Positions 16,722 through 25,647 are shown, counted from the stretch's first letter. The stretch is DNA of 64,000 bases from Alcaligenes parafaecalis (GCF_026344135.1 NZ_JAPKNA010000004.1:186001-250000), one strand, 5' to 3'. The notes: a model not told the origin generated them from the sequence alone. Numbers and translations are program-made.

Positions 16722-17549
16722 TCAGGGTGCCACCGGCAATGCACGTTTATGCGCCGAAGCCTGAAACGTCTTGATGATGATCTGCGTGGCCTCATCAGCA
16801 ATGGCTTTGCCTTCCAGAAAATCATCAATCTGGTCGTAGCTGACACCAAAGGCATCTTCATCTGGTTTCAGAGGGCTCAGGCTTTCCAGGTCAGCGGTAG
16901 GGACTTTGAAGACCAGAGCTTCAGATGCACCCATCGCAGTCGCCAAGGCGCGCACACGTCGTTTGTTCAGGCCAGCCAAGGGGGTAAGGTCAGCAGCACC
17001 GTCACCGAACTTAGTGAAGAAACCCATCAAGGCTTCGGCAGCGTGGTCTGTACCCACCACCAAGCCACCGTTTGCACCGGCAATCGCGTACTGCGCCACC
17101 ATGCGCTGACGAGCTTTGATATTGCCCATCAAAAAATCCTGTTGTGCGGCGTCGCGAAATTTCAAGCCGGAGGCCAGCAGTTGTTCCAGCATCGCATCCG
17201 ATGCGGGCTTCACGTTCACGACCAAGGTCTGGTCGGGATTGATGACCTTCAGGCCACCTTGGGCATCTTTCTCGTCAGCCTGCTCACCGTAAGGCAAACG
17301 CACAGCGATGAATTGCGCTTGATGACCTTGCTCACGTGCCTGCTCTACGGCTCGCTGAGACAGACACCCTGCTGCCAGGGAGTCCACGCCCCCGCTAATC
17401 CCCAAGACCAGGCTACGGCAGCCGGTGCGTAGCAGATAGTCACTTAGAAAGCGGACGCGGCGTTCGATTTCTTGCTGAACATCGAAATGATCCGTGATCC
17501 CCAATTCCGCACGGATACTGGCTTGCAAAGCGCGTTGATCATCAGTCAT
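16722..17549 (-). CDS. nadE: NAD+ synthase, ammonia-dependent
   Basis: A 275-residue enzyme that amidates nicotinic acid adenine dinucleotide to NAD+ with ATP in the last step of NAD synthesis. The ATP-pyrophosphatase P-loop LGISGGVDS is at residues 49-57, followed by VGTDHAAEALMGFFTKFGDGAADLTPL (read in pieces), the conserved substrate-binding stretch, and LKPDEDAFGVSYDQIDDFLEG near the end. The length is that of the short, E. coli-type form without a glutaminase domain, so free ammonia is the nitrogen donor. Monocistronic with a clear terminator; about 395 bases separate it from the GntR gene. Confidence 0.96.
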   Translation of the reverse strand: MTDDQRALQASIRAELGITDHFDVQQEIERRVRFLSDYLLRTGCRSLVLGISGGVDSLAAGCLSQRAVEQAREQGHQAQFIAVRLPYGEQADEKDAQGGLKVINPDQTLVVNVKPASDAMLEQLLASGLKFRDAAQQDFLMGNIKARQRMVAQYAIAGANGGLVVGTDHAAEALMGFFTKFGDGAADLTPLAGLNKRRVRALATAMGASEALVFKVPTADLESLSPLKPDEDAFGVSYDQIDDFLEGKAIADEATQIIIKTFQASAHKRALPVAP

Positions 17550-17944
17550 GGCGCAGGCTCTCTACACAAAGTGAACAATAGTTCGATTGTAAAGGACTGA
17601 GGAAACTGTGCCATCCATTGCTGGAGAGCGATCATGTTTTGAAAACTCACCGCCCTGCATGGAAGGCACAGCCCGATAGCCTTGCCTTGTATTCCTTCGC
17701 TATTCCATTGTCTTACTGCCCCACTTCTCTAGCATCGAGCATCCCTTTTAAATTGGGATCCTTATTTATTAAAAATGGATTCTGTATATAATCTTCAGTC
17801 AAGAAAAACAAATTCGCCCTGACTGAGACAAGTCCTTTATCTACTGCTCGGGCATCATAAAACCAGCCCACGTCATCCGGTGCTCTGCATGCAATCATGC
17901 ACTGTTCAAGCTCCTGCTGGCGTCCGGCTTATCAGACATACTCC
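17550..17944. other. Divergent spacer between nadE and the GntR regulator gene
   Basis: Nothing clearly coding. A 61-codon minus-strand frame (17713-17898) has no ribosome site or recognised family. The stretch contains the two-block motif described at 17754-17783 and must hold the promoters of nadE and the GntR gene. Confidence 0.5.
17754..17783. promoter_or_regulatory. Two-block operator candidate upstream of the GntR gene
   Basis: TGGGATCC, 11 bases, AAATGGATTCT. Exactly the same two blocks with the same 11-base spacing occur at 23648-23677, upstream of the cupin/TRAP/amidase operon. The repeated TGG(G)AT core is spaced 22 bases, two helical turns. The shared regulator is most likely the GntR protein encoded here, acting on the operon and on itself. 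Confidence 0.6.
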
Positions 17945-18598
17945 ATGAGATCCTCAACCGAAATCGCAGATGAAATTCTTAGACGTATTCAATCCGGCCA
18001 CTACCGGCCCGGCGACTCGCTGAGTCAATACGAACTCGCGGAGGAATTTCAGACTAGCCGCACGCCTGTTCGGGAAGCCTTGCGCTTTTTAGAGGCGCGC
18101 CGTGTAACCTCGCTCACCAAAACCGGACGCACGATTGTCACCATCCCCTCTGCCAAATCAATCCGTGAAGCTTTCCAGATCCGGGCCGAGTTAGAGGGAC
18201 TAGCGGCGCAATTAGCGGTGGACTGGATCAAAGATACGGACCTGGAAGTGTTGATGCAGCATCAGACCGACTATGCCCGCACGCTACGATCGCGTGTGCG
18301 CGGTGAAGAAGGGTCAGAATGGTTGCAGCACAATCGCTCTTTCCATGACCTGATTACAGCAACCAGCCACAATGAGCGCCTGCACGAGCTGATTCAGGAA
18401 CTTCAGAACGATAGCGTCTCCAGCGCTTTGAGCTTTGCCTCGAAAATGCCGCCGCGTTTGATGGAAGAGAATATCCTGGAGCACGAGGCCATCATTTCCG
18501 CACTAGCTGATCGCAATGGCACAGCCGCCCGCGAGGCCATGACAGAACACGTTTCCAAGACCATGAATCTGGTACTGGACTGGTTACCGGAGCGTTAA
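17945..18598 (+). CDS. GntR-family transcriptional regulator, FCD subfamily
   Basis: A 217-residue regulator with an N-terminal winged helix (ADEILRRIQSGHYRPGDSL, LAEEFQTSRTPVREALRFLEARRV in pieces) and an all-helical FCD ligand domain from about residue 75 (IREAFQIRAELEGLAAQLA, FHDLITATSHNERL, ILEHEAIISALADRNG). FCD domains bind carboxylates, often with a metal held by His and Asp residues, which are visible here. I start at 17945, where the GntR homology begins; an ATG 16 codons upstream adds an unconserved Cys-rich stretch. It converges on the amidase end of the cupin/TRAP operon and shares an operator-like motif with it, so it probably represses that operon until the transported substrate appears. 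Confidence 0.92.
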   Translation: MRSSTEIADEILRRIQSGHYRPGDSLSQYELAEEFQTSRTPVREALRFLEARRVTSLTKTGRTIVTIPSAKSIREAFQIRAELEGLAAQLAVDWIKDTDLEVLMQHQTDYARTLRSRVRGEEGSEWLQHNRSFHDLITATSHNERLHELIQELQNDSVSSALSFASKMPPRLMEENILEHEAIISALADRNGTAAREAMTEHVSKTMNLVLDWLPER

Positions 18599-18600
18599 AA

Positions 18601-18637
18601 CAAAAAAAAAGTGCCACCCGCAAGGAGAGGTGGCACT
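18601..18637 (-). terminator. Intrinsic terminator of the cupin/TRAP/amidase operon
   Basis: AGTGCCACC and GGTGGCACT form a perfect 9-bp stem, and the minus strand continues with nine T residues. It follows the amidase stop codon by 46 bases. Confidence 0.88.
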
Positions 18638-18649
18638 GCACAATCAAGG

Positions 18650-18675
18650 TAATTGGCTATCCCCCACGCCAATTA
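18650..18675 (+). terminator. Stem-loop downstream of the GntR gene
   Basis: TAATTGGC pairs with GCCAATTA around a 10-base loop, with outer AATC/GATT pairs. It lies between the converging GntR and amidase genes next to the intrinsic terminator; it has only a weak T-run, so its role is uncertain. Confidence 0.4.
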
Positions 18676-18683
18676 CCCGATTG

Positions 18684-20132
18684 TTAAAACCGCGGCCTGC
18701 TCACGTGCAAGCAATCCTCTACCAGTTGGGCCACATCCACCAACCACTCATCCTGATACAAGCCCGCAACCAGTTGCAGCCCGACTGGCAAGCCAGACGC
18801 GCTGATTCCGGCAGGCAGGGAAATCGCAGGCTGCCGCGTCAAATTAAAGGGATAGGTGTAAGGATTCCAATCCAGCCAATTCTGCGAAGCGGCATCAGCC
18901 GGAGCTTCCCGACCCGCCTCAAAAGGCAGTATCGGAACGGTAGGCGTCAGGATCAGATCAAACTGCGCAAAATGCCGGAGCATGGCCTCCCCCAGCTTTT
19001 GTCGGCCGATCAAGGCTTGGTAATAGTCCGACAAGCTGTTGTGCTGACCCTTGCTGGCAACCCGGCGCAGGCCCTCATCCACCAAGGGGCGCTGTTGGAC
19101 AGATACCTGATTCACTAGCCAGGCCGTGCCTGCTTCCCAATGCGCTGTAATCAGCTCTTTTGCACCGGCCAGGGGGAGCTCGGTAGGCACGATATGCGCC
19201 CCCTGCTCTTGTAGCTTATCAGCCGCTGCCTGGATGATTCCTCGGACCTCGGGGCTGCACTGCTCATCCAGATGCAGACCGATACGCAGGCCCTGCAATG
19301 TATGAACGGGAGCCCGCACCTGACGCGGCAAAGGCACCGAGTTCCAGTCGCGTGGGTCTGCTTGCATCATGACGCTCAGCAAGCCTTTCAGGTCTGCCAC
19401 GGATCGGGCCATGGGACCTACATTGGATAAGGTCAGCATCGGGCCGGCAGGCCAGGCAGGCACGCCGCCGAAGGTGGCTTTCATACCTGTGACGCCGCAA
19501 AAGCTGGCGGGAATCCGGGTGGATCCACCGCCGTCTGTGCCAATTTGCAGCGTCCCCATGCCTGCAGCCAGTGCCGTAGCCGCACCGCCGCTGCTGCCCC
19601 CGCTAGTCAAACTGAAGTCCCAGATATTGCGTGTGACTCCTGTTAAGGGGCTGTCGGCGGTTCCCTTCCATCCAAACTCCGAGGTCGTCGTTTTACCCAC
19701 CAGCACAGCCCCGGCCTCACGCATCCGTGCAACGGCAGGAGCATCGTCCTGGGCGGCATCCGTAATCCGTGCTGCACTTGAGCCATAGCCAGTCGGCAAG
19801 CCACGCACCAGAAGCAAGTCTTTAACTCCGTACGGAATGCCGTCCAAAGGGCCACGTTCAGCACCAGCCATCCAGCGTGCTTCTGATTCGGCTGCTTCTT
19901 GCAGGGTCAAAGCACGGTTCAGATAACAGTAGGCATTAACAATGGGGTTCCAGCGATCTACCGCATCCAGCGTTGCCCGCGCCACATCCACGGGAGACAC
20001 CATTTTGCTTTGATATAAGCGGCGCAGTTCATCAGCACTGGCGTAGATCAGATCCATAGGCGTTGGAGACGTCATATCCACCCCGCTGTCTGGCTTGCTC
20101 ATTTGTCCATCAGATTGGCAGTTCAACATCAT
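18684..20132 (-). CDS. Amidase (amidase-signature family)
   Basis: A 482-residue amidase with the Ser-Ser-Lys machinery: Lys104 in GVKD, the GGSSGG loop (178-183) and nucleophile Ser204 in GTDGGGSTRIPASF. It hydrolyses a carboxamide to an acid and ammonia; the specific substrate is unknown. No signal peptide, so cytoplasmic. The ATG overlaps the TGA of the dctM-like gene (ATGA), which implies translational coupling, although ATGs 10, 19 and 25 codons in are alternative starts. As the last gene of a TRAP transport operon it probably processes the imported compound. GatA is unlikely because no gatB or gatC is nearby. Confidence 0.92.
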   Translation of the reverse strand: MMLNCQSDGQMSKPDSGVDMTSPTPMDLIYASADELRRLYQSKMVSPVDVARATLDAVDRWNPIVNAYCYLNRALTLQEAAESEARWMAGAERGPLDGIPYGVKDLLLVRGLPTGYGSSAARITDAAQDDAPAVARMREAGAVLVGKTTTSEFGWKGTADSPLTGVTRNIWDFSLTSGGSSGGAATALAAGMGTLQIGTDGGGSTRIPASFCGVTGMKATFGGVPAWPAGPMLTLSNVGPMARSVADLKGLLSVMMQADPRDWNSVPLPRQVRAPVHTLQGLRIGLHLDEQCSPEVRGIIQAAADKLQEQGAHIVPTELPLAGAKELITAHWEAGTAWLVNQVSVQQRPLVDEGLRRVASKGQHNSLSDYYQALIGRQKLGEAMLRHFAQFDLILTPTVPILPFEAGREAPADAASQNWLDWNPYTYPFNLTRQPAISLPAGISASGLPVGLQLVAGLYQDEWLVDVAQLVEDCLHVSRPRF

Positions 20133-21421
20133 GCTGCGGCCTCCATCAGACGAACCAGCACCAGAGAGATATCAGGCACATAAGCCAAGATAAACAGAAC
20201 AATGATGGCGGCTATCACAAAGGGCATGACACCTCGCATCACGACCTCGTAAGGCTGGCCAGAGACGGAGACAGTGGTAAACAGATTCAGACCAAAGGGA
20301 GGCGTGAAGAAGCCCACAACCAGATTGACGCAAAACACCACGCCCAAATGGATAGGATCCACACCCAATGCAATTCCGATGGGAACCAGAATCGGGGCCA
20401 GGATCACGATGCTGGCCGCCGCATCCATCACGCAACCGACCAGCAGCAAAAACACCACCAACAAAGCCAGGTACAAAAACTGCGTATCCAGCAGAGGCGT
20501 CAGTTCAGTCACCATCAACATGGGGATACGCGCCGAGGCCAAGATCCAGCCGAAGATACCGGCTGCGCCCAGGATAATACCCACCATGGAAGAGGTTTCT
20601 ACCGAGCTTTTCATGGCTTGCCACAAGGTGCTGACGGTGAATTGCCGATAACACACACCCAGCACCAAACTGAACACCACACCCACAGCAGCGGCTTCCG
20701 TAGGTGTGAACACACCACCATAAATTCCGCCCAGGATCACCACGGGCATCAATAAGGATGGAATCGCCTTCAAGGTAACCATCACCATTTCTTGCGCGGT
20801 ATAAGAACGCGCGGGGGTTTTCGGCACCTTCAGCTTTCTGGTCAAGAGCGCATGAGTCAGCATGAAGGCCAGAGCCATCAACAAACCGGGCAGGATATTG
20901 GCCACAAACAGCTTGGGGATAGAAACGTTGACGGTTGCGCCATACAGAATCAAGGCGATGCTGGGCGGAATGATATTGCCCAAGGCACCAGAGGACGCCG
21001 TAATCCCTGTCGCCAAAGAAGCCGGGTATTTCTGCGCGATCATCGCAGGCATCATGATGGCGCCAATGGCCGCCACCGTCGCCGGAGCCGAGCCGGTCAA
21101 GGCACCAAACATGGCACACGCAATCACCGTCACGTAGCCCAGTGCGCCATGGACGCGCCCAACCAGCATGTCGATCAGATCAATCAAGCGCTTGGACAAG
21201 CCCGCCTTTTCCATCAGGTTTCCCATCAGGATAAACAGCGGCACCGCCAGCAAGGGGAAGGAATCCAGCCCTGCCATCACCCGCTGCGGTACAACAATCA
21301 GTGGCCGCATGCCGGTAAACAGCAAGAACAACGCACTGCACAGCAGCAATGAAAAAGCGATAGGAATACCTGCGATAAACAGTGTGAACATCAAGCTAAA
21401 GAGCAGGAGTGCTTCTTGCAT
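20129..21421 (-). CDS. dctM: TRAP transporter large permease subunit (DctM)
   Basis: A 430-residue, roughly 12-helix protein of the DctM family with its hallmarks: FPLLAVPLFILMGNLMEKAGL, ALTGSAPATVAAIGAIMMPAM, GALGNIIPPSIALILYG and, near the end, VVGFFTPPFGLNLF. It is the ion-coupled translocation subunit that takes substrate handed over by the periplasmic receptor. Its start codon directly abuts the dctQ-like stop codon, and its stop overlaps the amidase start, so the subunits are tightly coupled in translation. Confidence 0.95.
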   Translation of the reverse strand: MQEALLLFSLMFTLFIAGIPIAFSLLLCSALFLLFTGMRPLIVVPQRVMAGLDSFPLLAVPLFILMGNLMEKAGLSKRLIDLIDMLVGRVHGALGYVTVIACAMFGALTGSAPATVAAIGAIMMPAMIAQKYPASLATGITASSGALGNIIPPSIALILYGATVNVSIPKLFVANILPGLLMALAFMLTHALLTRKLKVPKTPARSYTAQEMVMVTLKAIPSLLMPVVILGGIYGGVFTPTEAAAVGVVFSLVLGVCYRQFTVSTLWQAMKSSVETSSMVGIILGAAGIFGWILASARIPMLMVTELTPLLDTQFLYLALLVVFLLLVGCVMDAAASIVILAPILVPIGIALGVDPIHLGVVFCVNLVVGFFTPPFGLNLFTTVSVSGQPYEVVMRGVMPFVIAAIIVLFILAYVPDISLVLVRLMEAAA

Positions 21422-21934
21422 TTACACGCCCTCCGAAGCAGGAGCTGGCTGGTCTCGATACCCATCCAGCAAGGCATTCACACACTGCACGGCAATAAGC
21501 ACGCCTCCCACCGGCAGCGCTGCGTACACATAGGCCATGGAAATGCGCAACGCAGGGCTAAGCTGTTGATAAACGATGGCAATCAGTTGCAATCCCTGCA
21601 CCAGCAAGACCAGCGCGCAAGTCAAAATGGCGATCTGCACGATGCCGTTATGCACCCGACGGGCTTTGCCCTTCAGGCGCATGACCAGCAAGTCGATCAC
21701 CGCATGACCATTGCTTTTAACCAGCACAGCCGTGCCCAGCATGATCATCCAGATAAAGCTGTGCCGCGTAATTTCCTCAATCCACGGCGGGGAGTAACCC
21801 ATAAAATAGCGCCCGGCTACCTGTACCGATGCAGCCAGCACAATCAGCCCCAAAAATACCGCCCCAAAAATTCTGCATAGCGTATCCAGGCGGGTACTGA
21901 CTCTATCGGCCCAATCGAGCAAAGAATGTTTCAT
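21422..21934 (-). CDS. dctQ: TRAP transporter small permease subunit (DctQ)
   Basis: A 170-residue, four-helix membrane protein with the family segment PPWIEEITRHSFIWMIMLGTAVLVKSNGHAVIDLL (read in pieces). I use the ATG at 21934: an earlier in-frame ATG at 21997 would overlap the receptor gene and add residues unlike the family. It lies 19 bases after the receptor stop codon. DctQ partners DctM in the membrane. Small subunits vary greatly in sequence, but the context makes the call secure. Confidence 0.93.
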   Translation of the reverse strand: MKHSLLDWADRVSTRLDTLCRIFGAVFLGLIVLAASVQVAGRYFMGYSPPWIEEITRHSFIWMIMLGTAVLVKSNGHAVIDLLVMRLKGKARRVHNGIVQIAILTCALVLLVQGLQLIAIVYQQLSPALRISMAYVYAALPVGGVLIAVQCVNALLDGYRDQPAPASEGV

Positions 21935-21953
21935 GATAGATATCCGACGAGGA

Positions 21954-22976
21954 TTACTGAGAAAGTGCCATCGCACGAGCAACCAGATCGGGATCAATCA
22001 CCGTCTTGTATTTCTCATAGATTGGAGCCACAGCTTTGCGAAACTGCGCCCTATCCACGTCCGTGTTTATAGAGACCCCCGCATCCAGCAGTTTTTTCTC
22101 GACTTGCGCTTCGCTCTGGACCAGGAACTGGCGCTGCTCTCGCACTGCTTCAGTGGCAGCCTGTTGAAAAATCGTTTTTTCATCGGCAGACAAGGTATCC
22201 CAGACTCGTCCAGAAATCACAATGGGCATTGCGTTATAGACATGCTCTGTTCTGGACAAATAGGGGGCCGCCTCATAAAAACGACTGGTATGAAAAAGAG
22301 CCGTCGGATTTTCTGCACCATCAATCGTCTTTTGCTGCAGGCCGGTAAACAACTCCGGATATGCCATAGGAGTGACATTGACACCCAATGCCTGCCAGGT
22401 ATCCACATAAATAGGACTTTCCGGCGTACGCACTTTCATCCCGTTCAAATCCGCCAAACTGCGGATAGCGTGCTTGGAGTTGTACAGATTCCGAAAACCA
22501 CCATGGCCCCAGCCCAGAATTTTCAGGCCAGACTTTTCCAGGTCGGCCTCGATCGGATCCGTAAAGCTGGAATCCAGGGTTGTGAACGCAGTCTGGTAAT
22601 CCTTGAAGAGATAAGGCAAGTCAAACACCATCGCCTTTTTCTCAAAGGAGCCTAAGGTAAAACTGGCCAGCAAACTCATGTCCACCGTGCCTAACTGCAT
22701 GCCTTCGGCCACATCACGCTCGCCACCCAGTTGGGCACCGCCCAGTACTTGCACCTTGATGGCACCTTGGGTTTGCTCTTCTACTCGTTTGGCAAAATTC
22801 GTGGCCAAGTAGTGGTACATGTCTTCGCCCTGCTCAACTGATACATGGGCAAGCTGTAGCGTTCGCGAGCCTTTGCTCTCATTGTTAGCCGTGTCGTTGG
22901 AAGCGCTTTTACCGCATCCACTCAATGCGCCCAGCATCGCCAGAACAGCGATTCCCAGTCGTGTCATTCGTTTCAT
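21954..22976 (-). CDS. dctP: TRAP transporter substrate-binding lipoprotein (DctP)
   Basis: A 340-residue receptor. From the ATG at 22976 (GGGGGAC upstream) it has a short signal sequence ending in a lipobox LSGC, so it is probably membrane-anchored rather than free in the periplasm. The DctP fold shows LAHVSVEQGEDMYHYLATNFA, the GGAQLGGERDVAEGMQLGTVDMS region, and the conserved arginine segment GMKVRTPESPIYVDTWQALGVNVTPMAYPEL (pieces), where an Arg usually grips the carboxylate of the ligand. A longer frame to 23120 is unlikely. It follows the cupin gene by about 155 bases. Confidence 0.94.
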   Translation of the reverse strand: MKRMTRLGIAVLAMLGALSGCGKSASNDTANNESKGSRTLQLAHVSVEQGEDMYHYLATNFAKRVEEQTQGAIKVQVLGGAQLGGERDVAEGMQLGTVDMSLLASFTLGSFEKKAMVFDLPYLFKDYQTAFTTLDSSFTDPIEADLEKSGLKILGWGHGGFRNLYNSKHAIRSLADLNGMKVRTPESPIYVDTWQALGVNVTPMAYPELFTGLQQKTIDGAENPTALFHTSRFYEAAPYLSRTEHVYNAMPIVISGRVWDTLSADEKTIFQQAATEAVREQRQFLVQSEAQVEKKLLDAGVSINTDVDRAQFRKAVAPIYEKYKTVIDPDLVARAMALSQ

Positions 22977-23130
22977 GATTGTCCCCCTGCATCCTGTGGT
23001 AGTGAACTTCTGCTCAGTTTTAATAATTTGTCCAAGCTGGCCCTGATCGGGCTTTTTTCTGCTTTTTAATGCTGCCCATGCATTCCGGCATGAGCAGCTT
23101 TCCTGTGACTCGCTATGCAAGTTGCACCGC

Positions 23131-23616
23131 TTACACCGCTCTGGATTCTTCCTCTAGGGAACGGCGGGTTTTCATATTGAAGCGGCCTTCATAAATAGCG
23201 GGTTGGCGGGTCGTCGGCCCCATGTATTGCACATACAGAATCTCGCCATCTTCCAGGGTCGTCAGCGCATGCTCAAAGTGCGGATCGGGGTGAAACACCA
23301 TAGTGCCTTCGCCGTACACCACACCATTGATCTCGAACTTGCCCGCCAGGATGTACCAGATCTGGGCGAAGTAATGGCTGTGCAAAGGATGGCCAGAACC
23401 TTTCAGATACTTCACAACCCCGGCGTTGGGGATGGTGGGATCTTCCTGGGTGGGATGGAACATCATCTTGGTGAATTGCCCTTCGTAGCGCAGATTGTCC
23501 CAATCCAGATCGTCCCGGTGCTTGACAGTCATTTCCCGGTGAGCCGCAGTCAAGGGGCCGCCTACCCCTCCAGGATTAAGAATCGGAGCCAAGGTAATTG
23601 GATCTATTTCACTCAT
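23131..23616 (-). CDS. Cupin-domain protein, first gene of the TRAP/amidase operon
   Basis: A 161-residue single-domain cupin. The start at 23616 has a near-perfect AAGGAGG site 5 bases upstream. The metal-binding motif 1 is seen in GSGHPLHSHYFAQIWYILAG (His residues plus a downstream acidic position) and motif 2 in GTMVFHPDPHFEHALTTLEDGE. It resembles small dioxygenase-like or ChrR-type cupins, and could be a ring-cleaving or isomerising enzyme acting on the substrate imported by the TRAP system; the reaction is not predictable. It opens the operon and lies 32 bases after the two-block operator candidate. Confidence 0.85.
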   Translation of the reverse strand: MSEIDPITLAPILNPGGVGGPLTAAHREMTVKHRDDLDWDNLRYEGQFTKMMFHPTQEDPTIPNAGVVKYLKGSGHPLHSHYFAQIWYILAGKFEINGVVYGEGTMVFHPDPHFEHALTTLEDGEILYVQYMGPTTRQPAIYEGRFNMKTRRSLEEESRAV

Positions 23617-23647
23617 CACTTCCTCCTTAAAAACCAAATTAACAAAA

Positions 23648-23677
23648 TGGGATCCCGTTTTGCATGAAATGGATTCT
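23648..23677. promoter_or_regulatory. Two-block operator candidate upstream of the cupin/TRAP operon
   Basis: TGGGATCC, 11 bases, AAATGGATTCT, matching 17754-17783 in all 19 block positions and in spacing. The first block is part of a near-perfect 16-bp palindrome (AAATGGGATCCCGTTT). Its place just upstream of the ribosome site of the first gene suits repression. The GntR regulator is the natural candidate. Confidence 0.65.
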
Positions 23678-23736
23678 ATCAGGACGATGAGGCCGGAATA
23701 TTCGTATTTACCCGGTACGTTTCTTCCAGGCATAAA

Positions 23737-23769
23737 AAAACCCCACCTGCCAAAGGCAGATGGGGTTTT
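23737..23769 (-). terminator. Intrinsic terminator of ilvD
   Basis: Stem AAAACCCCA-CTGCC / GGCAG-TGGGGTTTT with a 3-base loop and a T-run on the minus strand, 19 bases after the ilvD stop codon. The A/T flanks on both sides could also make it work toward the other strand. Confidence 0.92.
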
Positions 23770-23787
23770 GATGAACTGGACTAGTGC

Positions 23788-25647
23788 TTAGCGATCCAGT
23801 TGCGACACATCACGCACTGCACCACGGTCAGCCGACGTCGCCAAAGCGGCATAAGCCTTCAGTGCTTGCGACACGACACGTTCTCGGTTCACTGGCTTCC
23901 AGGCCTTGGCACCACGCGATTCCATTTCGGCGCGGCGTGCAGCCATTTCTTCATCGCTGATGGCCAAGTGAATACGACGGTTAGGGATGTCGATCTCGAT
24001 GGTATCGCCATCTTGCACCAGAGCGATGTTGCCACCCTCGGCCGCTTCAGGCGAAGCGTGACCAATCACCAGACCGGACGAGCCACCGGAGAAGCGGCCA
24101 TCGGTAAACAAGGCCGAGCTTTTGCCCAGACCCATGGATTTCAGGTAAGAGGTGGGGTACAGCATTTCTTGCATACCAGGGCCGCCTTTGGGGCCTTCGT
24201 AGCGAATGATGACCACATCGCCCGCCTTGACCACGCCGTCCAGAATGGCGGCGACGGAATCGTCCTGGCTTTCGTAGACACGAGCGGTGCCGGTGAAGGT
24301 CAGAATGCTTTCGTCCACACCGGCTGTTTTAACGATACAACCGTTAATTGCCAAGTTGCCGTACAGCACAGCCAAGCCACCGTCTTGCGAGTAAGCATTC
24401 GCCTTGTCGCGGATACAGCCTTTGGCGCGGTCGCTATCCAGATCCTGGTAGTAACGGTCTTGGCTGAACGCCACTTGAGTAGGGATACCGCCGGGGGCAG
24501 CGCGATAGAAGTCGCTAATGGCTTTGACGTTATCGCCCTTGATGTCCCAACGCTTGATGGCTTCACGCAAGGTGCCGCTGTGTACGTTACCCACATCCAG
24601 GTTCAGCAAATCTGCGCGGCCCAGTTCGGCCAGAATTGCCATGATGCCACCGGCACGGTGCACGTCTTCCATGTGGAATTCGGGTGTAGCAGGGGCCACT
24701 TTACACAGGCAAGGTACGCGACGCGAAATCTTGTCGATATCAGCCATCGTGAATTCCACTCCGGCCTCTTGGGCAGCAGCCAGCAAGTGGAGCACGGTGT
24801 TGGTGGAACCGCCCATGGCCACATCCAGCGTCATGGCGTTTTCAAAGGCCTGGTAGGTGGCGATGTTACGTGGCAGGACGGATTCGTCGTCTTGCTCGTA
24901 GTAGCGTTTGGCCAGATCCACGATCAGGCTGCCAGCGCGCTCGAACAAGCCTTGGCGGCGAGCATGCGTAGCAACAATGGTGCCGTTACCGGGCAGGGAC
25001 AGGCCCAGAGCCTCGGTCAGGCAGTTCATGGAGTTGGCGGTAAACATACCCGAACAGGAGCCACAGGTAGGGCAAGCACTACGCTCAACCGCTTCAGCCT
25101 GTTCATCAGTCACGTTAGGGTCAGCGGCTTGAATCATGGCATCCACCAGATCCAGCTTTTGCACCACGGTCTTGCCGTCTGGCGAGTAGACCTTGCCCGC
25201 TTCCATTGGTCCGCCCGACACAAAAACAACAGGAATGTTCAGGCGCATGGCGGCCATCAACATACCGGGGGTAATTTTGTCGCAGTTGGAGATACACACC
25301 ATGGCGTCGGCACAGTGGGCATTGACCATGTATTCCACCGAGTCGGCGATCAATTCGCGCGAAGGCAGGGAATACAGCATGCCGCCGTGGCCCATCGCAA
25401 TACCGTCATCCACCGCAATGGTGTTGAACTCTTTTGCCACACCGCCGACCGCTTCAATTTGACGGGCAACCAGTTGGCCCATGTCTTTTAGGTGTACGTG
25501 ACCGGGTACGAATTGCGTAAAGGAGTTCACCACCGCAATGATCGGTTTGGAGAAATCCTCGTCTTTCATACCGGTGGCGCGCCACAGGGCACGCGCGCCG
25601 GCCATATTACGACCGTGGGTCGAGGTACGGGAGCGATATTGGGGCAT
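23788..25647 (-). CDS. ilvD: Dihydroxy-acid dehydratase
   Basis: A 619-residue enzyme that dehydrates 2,3-dihydroxy-isovalerate and -methylvalerate to the 2-oxo acids in valine and isoleucine synthesis. Iron-sulfur cysteines appear in CISNCDKITPGM and CPTCGSCSGMFTANSMNCL, and the conserved substrate segments GGSTNTVLHLLAAA, DGRFSGGSSGLVIGHASPEAAEGG (pieces) are intact. Full family length. It is divergent from ppc with 163 bases between the start codons, and ends in a clear terminator, so it is probably monocistronic. Confidence 0.97.
   Translation of the reverse strand: MPQYRSRTSTHGRNMAGARALWRATGMKDEDFSKPIIAVVNSFTQFVPGHVHLKDMGQLVARQIEAVGGVAKEFNTIAVDDGIAMGHGGMLYSLPSRELIADSVEYMVNAHCADAMVCISNCDKITPGMLMAAMRLNIPVVFVSGGPMEAGKVYSPDGKTVVQKLDLVDAMIQAADPNVTDEQAEAVERSACPTCGSCSGMFTANSMNCLTEALGLSLPGNGTIVATHARRQGLFERAGSLIVDLAKRYYEQDDESVLPRNIATYQAFENAMTLDVAMGGSTNTVLHLLAAAQEAGVEFTMADIDKISRRVPCLCKVAPATPEFHMEDVHRAGGIMAILAELGRADLLNLDVGNVHSGTLREAIKRWDIKGDNVKAISDFYRAAPGGIPTQVAFSQDRYYQDLDSDRAKGCIRDKANAYSQDGGLAVLYGNLAINGCIVKTAGVDESILTFTGTARVYESQDDSVAAILDGVVKAGDVVIIRYEGPKGGPGMQEMLYPTSYLKSMGLGKSSALFTDGRFSGGSSGLVIGHASPEAAEGGNIALVQDGDTIEIDIPNRRIHLAISDEEMAARRAEMESRGAKAWKPVNRERVVSQALKAYAALATSADRGAVRDVSQLDR

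Noticed and set aside
17713..17898. 61-codon minus-strand frame between nadE and the GntR gene
   Set aside because: The translation looks somewhat protein-like, but there is no ribosome site, signal peptide or family, and it covers the operator candidate. A decayed remnant is possible, not supported.
23800..25491. A 563-codon plus-strand open frame across ilvD
   Set aside because: Antisense shadow of ilvD, with His- and Gly-rich translation typical of reversed GC-rich codons.
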